Assembly: GCF_921293095.1 (NCBI RefSeq)
Contig: NW_025791658.1
Coordinates: 806,001-870,000, forward strand
Direction: 5' to 3'
DNA from: Ischnura elegans
Taxonomy: Eukaryota; Arthropoda; Insecta; Odonata; Coenagrionidae
Length of the DNA stretch: 64,000 nt
This document shows, one piece after another, positions 38,524 through 49,666 of the stretch. Under the pieces are notes generated by a model, which saw only the letters and a list, made by a program, of their open reading frames with translations, was not told where the DNA came from and ran no database searches. Each line of letters begins with the position of its first letter. The stretch's first letter is position 1. The position numbers and the translations under genes were made by a program.

Positions 38524-38674
38524 CCGTATATGTCTGAATATAGTCCCCCCTTTTTTTCCAAAAATGCCCATGGTAAAAGCAAAGGGGGGGCTCGCTATAT
38601 TCAAACGCATTTTTTTAACTTTTCCCGAAACTGGTGCCTCAAAATTAGGGGGTATTATATTCAGAGAAATACGT
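38524..38674. mobile_element. Short MITE of pogo-like family A
   Basis: Begins CCGTATATGTCTGAATATAG after TA and ends with inverse-like 'attcagagaaatacg'. About 150 bp. Confidence 0.75.
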
Positions 38675-39068
38675 TAATTGTAAATATGACAACTTCTCCA
38701 CAGATTGCCATAACTCCTTATATCTATTGTTTACTTCCCTGGTTAGCCCATTTTCCTGGATAGCACGTTCTTTTTTTGTGGTCCCTTCAAAAACGAACTA
38801 AAGAAGTTCTACTGTATTTGTGTTTGGTTCACATGTCTCTGCATGGTCACCAATGCCAGTGAACTTAGCTCAAAGTGATGTAATTTTGGTATGACAGTGG
38901 CTGCATCTCAACCTGATCAAAATTGTGTGGTAAAAAAATCTGGTTTGATAGTTTTTTGACAAAGGTGTGCGTGTCTTCATGCAAGTGTTAATTTTTCCTC
39001 TAAAATAATCTAGCTCCCATTCACACAAAAAAATGCTTTTTAAATATTGCTTGACTATTCCAGAATGG
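38675..39068. other. No gene seen
   Basis: AT-rich intergenic sequence with no recognised repeat. Confidence 0.5.
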
Positions 39069-39070
39069 TA

Positions 39071-39212
39071 CAGTGATGTGTCTTTGTAACAAAATCCCTC
39101 CGACCGCCGAAATAAGTTCGTTAAACTGAAATTTTCCTATACTGGGCGGAAAATAATTTAGTTATATTGAATATTTCGTTACACTGGCGTTCGTTACAAA
39201 GAAATGTCATTG
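39071..39212. mobile_element. TA MITE (142 bp)
   Basis: CAGTGATGTGTCTTTGTAAC and GTTACAAAGAAATGTCATTG are inverted ends; TA at 39069-39070 and 39213-39214. Pogo-like end type. Confidence 0.8.
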
Positions 39213-39653
39213 TATTTCATGACTTCGGATCGTATTCCAGAATCATACTCTAGTCTTGGTTGTGACAAGGACTTGACTCGTTTCCACCTTGTTGTCACAA
39301 AAGGTTCTGGAATACAAAATTTTGTGTCCATTCCAATATGGCGAGCTTCTATTTATAGAAACAATTAAATGTAGATATGTACGTACTTTGCAAGTATTAT
39401 TGTTTAAATATTTTTATTGGCTGATGACGGAGAATATATAAATATTTATGTTATGGAATTGAGAGATCTGTTAAGGATGTTGTAGAAAGATATTGTACAA
39501 ATGAATGAAAAATAAATTTATGCTGGTCCAAAGTGAATGGAAGGATGGTGTGATTTCCTTTTCTGACTTTTAACTCCGGTTTACACAATATATTCACATG
39601 AACAAATGAAAAGAAAAAAATTTGTACTTTTCTACCAATTTATTTTCATGGTA

Positions 39654-40315
39654 CAGTAAAACCTCTGTGTAGTGAACCTCTATACATCATAAACCTCCAT
39701 ACTTCATACCTACCCTACAGTCCCGTCAGATTTACATGTAAATTTATGGACAAACCCCTTTGTAGTGAACCTCTTTATCTCATAACACCTCCACTTATCA
39801 TACCAAGGAGACACCCCCGAGATGGCCCAACTACCTCTGCAAATAATAGATAACTAGAGACCATTAATGCAGCCGCGATTATGTGCATGGAATGGCATTT
39901 TCAGAAATAAATGTTTCACACATATTTTAATTCTTTTACACCTTTAAAATGCTGTAATTTTCACGTTAACCATTAGTTGTGGCCATTTTGCTCTATATGA
40001 GAGATACGTAACAGTAAATAAGAAAAAAGGTATCCAACTATCCTAATCATTTTAAGTTACTCTTGAATTAAGAGAGATCACATCGTTTTCAATTCAATCA
40101 TGGTAAAAATCACGTGATTGGGCTTGTTTTGTGTTATCATAAAATGATAAACATATGTTCAATGATGCATGCATGTTTGTTTAAACACATAAATATAATG
40201 GTTTAAAAGACAGCAGTGCCTTACATTTCCATAGGATATAAAAAATTGGTGCATATCACCAAAACCTCTCTATAGTGAACCTCCATGCAACAAATTGCCC
40301 AAATTTTGGTGCCCT
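39654..40315 (+). mobile_element. Tigger-like family E, copy 3, right end missing
   Basis: Starts CAGTAAAACCTCTGTGTAG after TA and follows copies 1 and 2 without their nested insertions; it stops at 'aattttggtgccctc' before the expected final 25 bp. No transposase. Confidence 0.85.
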
Positions 40316-40317
40316 CA

Positions 40318-40737
40318 TCAGGAGGATTTTTAAATGGCACCCTATATTTTTTATTCGGCAATTCATTTCCTCTCCTAAAGACTTATTCAAAAATGTAGCA
40401 CAGTGGACCATTAACATAAACACAATGTTATGAAAACATAAGAACCTCGTCTACTTACTGGAGTTAGCAGTAAACAAATGACAAGCAAGTCAAAACATAA
40501 CACAAAAGTCACTTTGAGCCCGGGACCACAACCGCGTCCACGTCTAGGGTGCCATTTAAAAAAGACATACCGCTGTTCATATCTTTGTAAATAACAAAGC
40601 TACAAGGAAGGCAGCCATGCTGATCAATGTCCCCCTGACGGCTAATGAACATTTGCTTGACACATTTTTGAATTTGCATCTGGACAAAAAGTTATTTCGG
40701 GTGGTCAAGATAAATGGGACACCCTGTATATAAAAAG
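40318..40737. repeat. Unclassified repeat ending in 'gggacaccctgtata'
   Basis: 'gatttttaaatggcaccc' near the start and 'gggtgccatttaaaa' at 40549 are inverted; the segment ends 'ataaatgggacaccctgtata', a word common at the ends of arthropod repeats. Class not determined. Confidence 0.4.
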
Positions 40738-40899
40738 ATAAAAATTAAAAACCCAAAAATTGGGATGTAAAACCATTTTTGCATAACTCGACAGTCATTG
40801 CCTAATGGCTATCCAGACGAATGGGCAGCAGTTATGGTGGACCAGAATCAGTGGAGTTACGAAGAGGGGGGAGGTCTAGGAGACCCCTCCTCCCCAAAA

Positions 40900-40965
40900 T
40901 ATAAAGAAACAATTACTGCTTTTGGACCCCCCCGAACGAAATTCCTAGCTACGCCACTGCGAAAG
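40900..40965 (-). repeat. hAT-type terminal fragment
   Basis: 'aattcctagctacgccactg' matches the ends of the element at 37166-37874. The other end is not found. Confidence 0.5.
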
Positions 40966-41001
40966 ACATTGATTGGGATTCGTTGCCCACCATTAGTGTA
41001 A

Positions 41002-41118
41002 TCAGATTCAGAGGAGAGTGATGAGGATTGGAATCCAGATGAAGAAAATGATTCCTCTGATGAACCTGGCAGTAAAGTGTTTCAGATGAAAAATACGATT
41101 GAGAAATCGAAAGGATGA
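41002..41118 (+). pseudogene. Acidic C-terminal tail of a pogo-like transposase
   Basis: SDSEESDEDWNPDEENDSSD followed by EPGSKVF and a stop. An acidic Ser/Asp/Glu tail is usual at the C-terminus of pogo-type transposases. The following non-coding part (41119-41250, continuing at 41911) matches 12255-12440 in element A, linking the two. Confidence 0.55.
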
Positions 41119-41252
41119 TTCCATTTTAATAATTAAGATTATACCATTTTTTCAGTTCTAATGTTTGTTGAAAAATAATCATTTCTTATTTTTATTCCTT
41201 TGATGCCATGTTAGTAAGTCCTGCAATTTAATTATTTCGCTAAGCAGGAGTA

Positions 41253-41908
41253 GAGTGGTTTCCTATTATTTTTTTCTTGCCTAAATTGAAAGATTATTAC
41301 TCCTGGAGTACGAATTTCACGCTTTTAGATTTTGTAATGACGATATCTATTTTTCGCGATTAAATGAAAAGTGAAAATTTTCAAGCGTGCGAAAAGAGAG
41401 AGCTAAGTATGAATGCCGGGAAAACTTCGTGTGACGTCGTTCTTGTTTCCGCTGCTGCAAGTGAGGTGACCTTGGGGCGAGGCTTTGAGCGCTGATACGA
41501 CGCAGGATGCTGGCAGGTAGCTAAGTACCATGCTAGCAGTTAGTGCTTGGCTTAAATAAGGTTTATTAATATCATATCAGACGGGAATCTTTCGGACCAT
41601 AGGCAATTGTAATAGGTGATTATTAAGACATGTTTCCCTGAGCTCTGTGCCTCATGCACACATTGGTAATCTCAGACGATGTACAACTCCTACCTACTTG
41701 TGTAGAAACTAGGTGCCCGTGACGTCACGTGGAGTGGCATCGCATGGGCGCCAATCCGGTCTTTTTCAAATGCGGTTACAATTGACCATTGCCATTCGTC
41801 TAAACTTGGATTTCTAAAACCAAATAATTTGTATATTATGAATACACTAATGGTGGGTAACGAATCACAACCAATGCCTTTCGTTTTCTTTGATGAAGGA
41901 AACTACCC
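41253..41908 (+). mobile_element. MITE family G, full-length
   Basis: GAGTGGTTTCC to GGAAACTACCC with TA at 41251-41252 and 41909-41910. The empty site is at about 12346. Confidence 0.9.
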
Positions 41909-41910
41909 TA

Positions 41911-42240
41911 TTTGATGGCAATATTTTATAATGTTTATAATTTATTTACCTCAATATTATTAGGGAAGGAAGAAGGTAGGTGGAAGGGGCGGCTGGGGAA
42001 ATCTCAAGGGGGTGATATTGCGTTGTGGGTGGGTGGAGAGGGGTGGATGACCATTGGCTGGGAGTTTGGGAGGGTTATTAGTGACTAAGGTAACGGCGGG
42101 GGTGTCTTTAAGAGTAGGGGGAGGGGAAGGATTAACGGCTGCAGGTTTTTCCGTAAGAGTCAGCAAGGCTTTTTTGGAGTGGGGAAAGGTTTTCAAATAA
42201 AATGTCGTTAAGCAGGGAACGTTTCTACATGAGTCTTCTA
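41911..42240. other. No gene; purine-rich strand
   Basis: G/A-rich sequence. The minus-strand proline-rich frame at 41960-42196 follows base composition and has no domain. Confidence 0.5.
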
Positions 42241-42244
42241 ATTT

Positions 42245-42790
42245 TCAACTACTCTTTCTTGTTCATTCTCCTCCGTGTAGAAGATGAAAGAAGTATTCAG
42301 TAGAATATCGCAGGTGAAGAGGGCTTTCTACAAATAGAAGAATCTTCTAACAACTGAGAATACAAGCATTGAAGTAAGGAAACAATTCTTCAGATGCCAC
42401 ATATGGAGTACGTTTCTCTATGGAAGCGAGGCGTGGACGTTGACAGCAGCAGAGAAGGCAAGAGTGGAAGCATTCGAAATGTGGTGCTACCAAAGAATGA
42501 TGAAGATAAAATGGGTCGACCGTGTAAGTAACGAGGATGTGTTAAGAATTGTGGGAGAAAAGAGAAGTCTTCTAAAAACCTTAAGCAGAAGACGGGATAA
42601 CTTGGTCTGCCACATTCTGAGGCATGATGAAGACAATCGTAGAAGGACAGGTGGAAGGGATGAAGGGCAAGGGACGGCCCCGAATGAGTTACACAGGTCA
42701 AAGGGTTATAAAAGATGTGAAAGAGAAGAAATACGTCACTTTGAAAAGGCTAGTCTAACCAATCTAAGGATTGTTGATTAATGATGATGA
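42245..42790 (+). pseudogene. Non-LTR retrotransposon reverse-transcriptase C-terminus, frameshifted
   Basis: [56 protein letters not shown] and CHILRHD match the fragment at 26171-26620, then the frame shifts. Ends in 'aatgatgatgaa', the same (ATG)n-type tail. A second piece of its 3' region is at about 43005-43065. Confidence 0.85.
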
Positions 42791-44580
42791 ATCAGCAATT
42801 ACCAATTTAAAGTCACTTGCCAATCAGTATTCCGTCAAATTATTGGTGAATCCTAGTCATTTTGTAATACATTGTGCACCAATGTGTAAATGATTTTCTC
42901 CTGATACTCGTAGCTTAATGCTTTTTGCTGTCGGGTATAACAATTAATATTTAATGGCATTGTGCGTTTATTTTCATCTTAATAGTTGAAGACTTTCGTA
43001 TAATGGCAGGTGGAAAGGAAGAAGGGCAAGGGACGGCAACGAATGAGTTACATAGGACAATGAGTTACGATGAAAATAAATTACGCAAGGAGTTGGCATC
43101 TCCTTTTAAATGAAAGAGAAAAAGGCCAAAATAAAGTCGAGAAAAAACCGGGCTCAGTTTACAAGATTTGCGGATGGATGCCAAGATTACATACATGCTG
43201 CACCGATGAAGTGTTTATGGTTCTGCGGTTCTGTTGACAATTTGAGACGACGAAAAGAAATGTGGATTTCGTACTAGACGTTACATTTGATCTAAGGCAG
43301 AATCTAAGTAGCCTATTCTTAACCATCCACCACTAGATGTCTCCAGCGTTCTACAAGTGTCGGAAGTGGTTCTCGCCATGCATAATCACCCAACACAACA
43401 ATGTTTTACAATTTATAAAGTAGATAAGTGGTTATAAGTGAGAATAATAAACAAATATGGCAGCTTTAAAGTTAATTATCATTTTTAAGGAACCATAAGT
43501 ACTCTACGCTAACGTGTTTAGTTCCTTAAGAACGGCGTAGCAATCGGAAGGTTGCAAACTGGCCTGGTAGCCCATAATTAAATGGGAATATTCGTTGTAA
43601 CTTCGAAATGTTGATAATAAAACCATGGAAATAAATTTGAATTTCGATAAGCGGGATTGTGGTTTTCATTCAATTGAGGCGGCTAGATGCATTAGAAGGT
43701 AAAATAAGCCTAAGGAAAGTACTCTTTTTAAGGAATTATAATCTTTCCAATGATTTTAGGAATGGAAAGTCGTGAGACTGAGCTAATTGAATTTCTTCCA
43801 ATGCGTTTGCGTCCTAATGTTTTTAATTGTTTTCATGTTTTGTCATGAACTTAATTTTTACATGGATATTTTCTCATTTTAGTAGAATATGTCAATGACG
43901 TAAGAAAAGCCGAACATTAACTCGTTATAAGTCATTAGGGAGTATGTTGGCTAATGTTATGTCGTGAAACTTGCAAGTTTCGATTTGAAATCGCTATTGA
44001 CTCTGGCCCAATTCTCAGCCTGTCGACCTCGCGGAAATATACTTAACGGTTTTAAAGGTTCTTAATTGTTTAAATTATACTCGAAGTGTTTCGAAAAACT
44101 TAGTGTCTTCTAGTCTTTCTGTGGTTACACGCAGTGCCGTGTTCAGGGTCCTCAATTTGTGCTCGCCTGAAAACATTGGAGTTGCCTTGCGGCGATGAAA
44201 GCAATTCATCGTTTTTGTTCAGCAGGGACATCGTTCTTATCTTCTATTCTTATGGCTTATAACTCACGAAATTCGTGTGTAAATAAGAATGTTGTCCCGA
44301 AAAATTCTTTTGGAAACCTGACCGACCTCTACAAATCCTATTAAAAAACTTCTGCGAATAAATCCTTTCATAACCAACATATTTTGATAAGGCTCAAAAT
44401 TAAAGCTCTATCAATTATCTTAGAATATTTATGGAGTTATTCAAGACCCTGCCTTAAATATTTTCTGAATCGACTGTTGCTGAACCTCCACAAATCATGT
44501 TCAAAACATCTCCATAGCTTTGACAAATCTTATGACCAACAAGTGTTGACAAGGCTCAACAGATAATAGTATAATATTAT
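42791..44580. other. Intergenic, mostly featureless
   Basis: AT-rich. Apart from the LINE 3' piece near 43005-43065 ('aggtggaaaggaagaagggc') I see no gene, RNA or terminal repeat. Confidence 0.5.
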
Positions 44581-44582
44581 AG

Positions 44583-44800
44583 ATGAAGGAGGTCTCAGTT
44601 CAAGTGTGTACTAGCGACAGATCCAACCAAAACAGGATGTGTTGCACGAGCATGAGTAAGCCTGAAGGCCCTCGTAAGTGGGCGCCTGTTGTGGAACCGG
44701 GTACGTCTGACTCTGTGTTATGGGATTTGCCACGCAAAGCCGCTTGTTTACGCTTCCAGTGTGTCACAGCACATGGCCTAATACTATCTTCTATATTATT
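44583..44800 (+). repeat. Dispersed repeat R2, copy 1
   Basis: 'ggaggtctcagttcaag' through 'gggatttgccacgcaaagcc' and 'cgcttccagtg'; matches 45712-45925. Class unknown. Confidence 0.75.
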
Positions 44801-44859
44801 TCTACTGTATAGATACCTTTTTCTCAACTTATATGCAACCAAACTCTACAAATGAGGTT

Positions 44860-45710
44860 CCAAAATGCACAGAATTTATCAGAGAACATGCGACGGCATA
44901 TCTTACTTCCTAAATATTGCTATTGTATCCTAAAATTGGTTTTTAAATAATAAAAAAAACGATAAATATTCCTGACGTTAATGGCGCACAAACTGATACA
45001 TTTGTTCATTTGCAACAATATCTTGCATTATTTAAATAACTTTTATCAAAATGCGGCTGATTCCACATTCAAGTCTCCCGTTGATACGCAAGTATGAGTC
45101 ATCATGTGCGTTTAACAGAGGATAGTGTAATTACTTCCAATGTTGTGTTTAAAGAGGTTCTCTGACCTCAATTTGTGCATGAACATTCCAATTAAATTTG
45201 TACATAAGACCCTGCTTTTTTTTTTCTACATTTTAAAATTCGAAACGCGCCTATCCCTCTGTGGACCTGCATTGAAAAGAGCGGGTGAAGCCCACTGGGA
45301 GCGGGCACTGACGCTCGTAAAAGTATTAAAGAAGGCCATGGACCAGCATCATTGTTGTTTATCACACGATCATTTTGTCCATATTTTCCTGGTGATCACC
45401 ATCAGTGACATACCGATTATCCTGGTGGGCATTCCATATCCTCACACACCCCGATATAAGTTGCGCCTAAACCCCCACCAGCCGTAATTTCTCGCTGCTC
45501 CCCTGCTTGACAGTACTTACCTCGGATGCTATCTGGTAAGAAAATATCTTTATGGATGAACCGAATTTATCAGGAGAGTAGGACGATGGGAAAGTACAAT
45601 CATTAGCATATGGGTTAGGAAAATGAACCGCCAAAGTTTTTTTATTACTTTTTCGAAAGACACAAGGCACTTTCCGTTATATTTTGAATCCTGAAGAGAA
45701 AATTATAGTC
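44860..45710. other. Spacer between R2 copies, no gene seen
   Basis: The frame at 45140-45487 has no recognisable domain. Confidence 0.45.
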
Positions 45711-45711
45711 A

Positions 45712-45925
45712 AAGGAGGTCTCAGTTCAAGCGTCTAAGAGCGACATATCCAACCCAAACAGGTTGGGTAGCGTAAGCGTGAGTGCACTTCAAGCTCCATG
45801 CAGGTTGGCACCTGCAGTGGACGCGGGTTAATCTGACGAGTTATGGGATTTGCCACGCAAGGCTGCTTGTTTACGCTTGTGTAGCGTGAGTGCGAAGTCG
45901 ACCGATTACGCTTCCAGTGAACGAT
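45712..45925 (+). repeat. Dispersed repeat R2, copy 2
   Basis: As copy 1, with an extra 'tgtagcgtgagtgcgaagtcg' segment near 45880. Confidence 0.75.
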
Positions 45926-45969
45926 CAGCCTAAATGGAAAATTGCAATTTTTTTCTACATTTCCACTAA

Positions 45970-46125
45970 AGGCTATAGTAAATGATTAGAAAGATCCTCA
46001 GAGAAAAAATCATCCGCCTTGACCGGGATTCGAGCCCGGATCCCCCTATATCCGGTCGAGTGCTTTAGCCAGTTAAGCTATCGAGGCGTCATTCTCCCCT
46101 GTGGAAATTTGGGGACACTACTGGT
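45970..46125 (-). repeat. tRNA-derived SINE, family 1
   Basis: Minus strand: GCCTCGATAGCTTAACTGGC, B box GGGCTCGAATCCC. Shares both flanks with 22795-22955. Confidence 0.8.
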
Positions 46126-46146
46126 ATTTGTAACATATCTATTAGG

Positions 46147-46235
46147 TACAGTACTCTCCCGATTATCGGGTCTAATGATGGGGAGAGACAGCACGAATAA
46201 TAGGAAAACACGGATAACCTGAACTTTCACTTAAA
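46147..46235 (+). repeat. Terminal fragment of a TA-type element
   Basis: CAGTACTCTCCCGATTATCG after TA, matching 7232. No confident right end. Confidence 0.5.
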
Positions 46236-46251
46236 TGTCTTGCAATGTTCA

Positions 46252-46350
46252 CAATTTATTATTATTATTATTTATGTAATATAATATATTGTTGTAATAA
46301 TAATATATTGTTGTATAATAATATACTATACAACAATATATTATTATTTA
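46252..46350. repeat. AT-rich simple repeat
   Basis: Irregular repeats of 'tattat/aataata/ttgttg' words. Confidence 0.8.
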
Positions 46351-46954
46351 TGCATATATTCTGTTATTTTAGAGTGCTTCCCGGACTCGATGAGAGCTTT
46401 CTTCACCAGTTTGCAATCTTTTTCGCAGCAATAACATGGTTGTACTCGTATTATTAACGCTCCATGTTAGGCCTGGTTTCGAAAATCACTCATCCGTGGC
46501 TGTGTTATCACGGATACAGAAAAGTGGTTTGCACAAATGCTTCCAAACCACTGCTCGACGTCGGAAACAACACTGTCAGGCACCACGTTACGTCTCGCAC
46601 AAGTTGCCCGGGTTGCAACTGCTGCGGGATGTGTACCCGTGTCACAGAGTGCGGTCACCCACTGCGAGGCTTGGAAAGCAGGAACATGGTGCTTCCGTAA
46701 ATGCAGCTAGTGTGTGCTTTTTGTGCCGTTTTACGAAGGAGACTCTAACGGAAATAATAAGCCCGGTGTATCCTAGCATTAATGCAGTAATTCCAGTGAT
46801 TTTGCTTCCAATTTTTTTTATAAAGATCGCGGAAAAAGTTGAGGGAGAGAGAAAATCATGCACTGTTAATCCACCACCCGGATAAACCTGCTGTTGGATA
46901 ATCTGGCTGGGGTCTGCTTTAACATGAAAAAATGGCTATTACACACAACCATGC

Positions 46955-47045
46955 CCAGGGTAGGGGCAACCTACCCAGACGGGACTCGAATCCGCGACCT
47001 TCGGTTTGCCAGGGGAGGACTTAAGCCCGCCGGCAGCACCAATAT
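46955..47045 (-). repeat. tRNA-derived SINE, family 2
   Basis: Minus strand: GGTGCTGCCGGCGGGC, then GGATTCGAGTCCCGTC (B box) and 'taccctgggcatgg' tail, as at 32441. Confidence 0.7.
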
Positions 47046-47680
47046 CGCATTTATCGCATATATCCATTGTTTGTGGCCCTAAAATTGTTGCCACTATGTG
47101 ATAAGGTATAATAAGTTTGTGATAAGGATAATATAGTTTAAGGAGTGAGTCATTTATAGCAGCAAACAGACCTAAGTTAACATTATATAAACGCTGTTTT
47201 CTTTACATGGGGCCAAAGTTATTTCATTTACTGCCCACTAGAATAAAAAAAAATAAATCCTCAAATGTAAGACTTGCTAAAGACTGGAATTTCTCCCAAG
47301 AAATAATTGAAACTTTATTTTTATGTTATTTATTTTAAACACTCGTATATCATTTACTGCATTATTATTTTTTATCGGCATACATTTTGTTATTTTATGG
47401 TGGCTCAATTCTGGTCCTATGACCTTGGAGACAACCTAAAGCTCCTTCTCTTGTTATTTTTTGTATTCAGGTGTAATAACAAAATGTAGGAGTAAATAAA
47501 TTATTATATTATTATTATACGTGATTTTCATATACCACTATAAATGATAGGTGAAGATTTTTAGAAAGGTTTAATAATAATAGTAATTTTTATTCACCGA
47601 ACTGGCAATATAAATTGCATGGTTTCGTAACAAATCAAAGTGAACAGATAAATTAAATATAATGCAAATTACATAAATTC
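47046..47680. other. AT-rich intergenic, no gene
   Basis: Contains a LINE-like antisense 3' word near 47575 ('aatagtaatttttattcacc'). No more can be said. Confidence 0.45.
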
Positions 47681-47686
47681 ATTTAA

Positions 47687-47991
47687 CCCTTTCGCTGCTA
47701 CAAGCGGGAATACTCGCAAAAAGCATTATGGTTATTGCCTGCGACATGCGGGGATATTCCACGACTTTCAAAAAACTTTTCCTTTCAACACGACATGCGG
47801 GTAAATATCTACGTTTTCGAAAAACCCTCCCTTCGGTTGTAGGTGCTGTCATCTGCTCGAAATTCTAGCGGAACTACGTCCATTCGTGCGGCGACATTCA
47901 GCGACGTCAAATGAACGATTCAATTCATTTTTTTCTGGATAATAGGCAAAATAATGGAACCGATGAAAAATCTATGGAAGCAGCAAAAGGA
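47687..47991. mobile_element. TTAA MITE (305 bp)
   Basis: TTAA at 47683-47686 and 47992-47995; ends CCCTTTCGCTGCT and AGCAGCAAAAGGA. A third TTAA MITE family beside D and the one at 12881. Confidence 0.85.
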
Positions 47992-48069
47992 TTAAATAGT
48001 CGCTAATGTCATAATAGGCTTTACCTGCTAAAAAATTGTGTAATTTAACCTTGAATAGGGATGGGGGAC

Positions 48070-48680
48070 AACTTTGAAATTCAGACGGAAGTTTATTGAA
48101 AATAATTCATGGAGTGTGATGAGGTCCTTTGAGAGCGAGAGATAGATGGTGACTTTTTAGGTGAACGTCACCTTTTGAGTGAGTGTGGTAGTCATCAGGG
48201 GCCCAGTCACCCAGGATTTCTTTCTGGGGAGGGGGGGGGCACAAGCAAGGCCGTATCCAGGATTTTGTTCTGGGGGGCACAAGGATGCCTCGTAATACAA
48301 AACGAATGCAATGATAATGGGACCATATTAAAAATCTTGCATATTTTTGAGGGTTAGGGGGGGGCACGTGCCCCCCCTGGATGGTAGTCATGCCACTAGC
48401 GGTTCCTTGGAAAATGCTCAGGATGCATTTTAACAAAAGTGGCACAGTTCAAGATAAAAATGGAAGGAAGTGTTAATATTTTTAGGTCCAAAAAGGTCGG
48501 TTTACCAGGAGTCGTCTTAGGCACTTGAACCATGGCTTTCAATGCTTGCTTTTGTAGAGAAAATAATTTCTTTGCATGGTTTGAAATTCCCCAGAACATA
48601 ATACCATAAGATATATGAGCACTTTTTGACCTACTTTTCCTCATTTTCAGGTTATCATGTGACCAATTCTTGGCTGCCAT
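48070..48680 (-). pseudogene. Non-LTR retrotransposon reverse-transcriptase fragment split by a hAT MITE
   Basis: On the minus strand: SAHISYGIMFWGISNHAKKL, FSLQKQALKAMV, FLDLKILTLPSIFI and NCATFVKMHPEHF. This is the C-terminal part of a Jockey/RTE-like reverse transcriptase (Y-G-I-x-F-W-G, then Q-K-x-A, then L-T-L-P-S-I). The 188-bp insertion at 48196-48383 interrupts the continuation. Confidence 0.7.
48196..48383. mobile_element. hAT-type MITE (188 bp)
   Basis: 8-bp duplication GTAGTCAT at 48188-48195 and 48384-48391. Begins CAGGGGCCCAGTCACCCAGG; the far end has CCCCCCTGGATG. Related in style to the MITE at 34265. Confidence 0.75.
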
Positions 48681-48813
48681 GCACGTTCCGAGTTAGCTGT
48701 CTCGAGTCAAGGCAGTGGAGGGCAAAGCTGTTTGGAGTCAGCTGTGGGATCTCGTGTATGTGGGACAGGAGAGGAAAGCAAATTGACTCAGGACACAAGT
48801 GTACTATGCTCGG

Positions 48814-48962
48814 ATGGCTGGGACCGAAATGGACCAGCAGGAGAAGAGTGATGCTGGGGGCACGTCAGAGTCCAAAGAACTGCAGCGTCGCAGGTCTGGG
48901 AGGGTGAGGAAGAGTGTTATTCGATTTACAGCGGAACAAGAGAGTCATCATGCGAATCTCAG
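48814..48962 (+). CDS. Possible first coding exon, unknown protein
   Basis: ATG then 49 codons, MAGTEMDQQEKSDAGGTSES followed by KELQRRRSGRVRKSVIRFTA and a good donor context (CTCAG/GTAGGG). The region is GC-rich and lacks transposon hallmarks. It starts acidic and polar, then a basic R/K run like a nuclear signal or AT-hook-like GRVRK. A TGA lies upstream in frame, so the ATG would be the start. No partner exon found downstream; it could be a transposon gene or chance. Confidence 0.3.
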
Positions 48963-49666
48963 GTAGGGGAAAGTGTTGCACCGCGGAACATTTTTTCAAA
49001 TTTTTTATATTAAGCAAAATACAGTGGATTCCGTTTAATGGGTCCACCGGTTACTTGGGGCAGCCGCTTAATTGGGGCAGATCTTGAAGAACAGAACCCA
49101 ATAGAAAGGAATATCCCAGAGTATTCTCCGCTTAATTGGGACAGCATGCCGCTTTATTGGGCCACGAGTCGGCGACATAGACTCTATACTCGCGACGAAA
49201 TTAAAAGTTTTTGTTTTCAGAATACTATTTTTTATATTTTCCTCCTTTGATTTACTCTTATTTTTCACAAATGCTCCTATTCTCGGCATATTTTGAAAGC
49301 TCTTGTTGCTATACTATCCGCAAGAGGATAGGACTTTTCTTTAATAGGACTTAGGCCCGTATCATAAAAGTCCCCTCGAAGTTTGAGCTGAGGAGGGCCT
49401 CGTTTGAAGCCGGCCTAGCTCGACGAGGAGATCCCTCGATCGCATCATATCATAAAACCCTCCTCCAGCTCGGTTCATAGGAGGAGGGGTTTGAGCCAGC
49501 GGAAATGACGCATTGTTGTCGACGATGTTTCGGGTTTCAGAGTTGACAGTCTTCCAGTATTGTTCCACGTTAAATTTTTCGAATCGTAATTTCGCAGACA
49601 TGCGCAGTAGCGATACACCGAATGCGACCGGGGATATACCCGCCAATATCAACAATATAAACAGAA

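Noticed and set aside
41960..42196. Proline-rich 78-codon frame on -
   Set aside because: Follows purine/pyrimidine strand bias; no start context or domain.
46436..46885. 149-codon frame on +
   Set aside because: Overlaps other frames of similar length on both strands and has no recognisable family motif.
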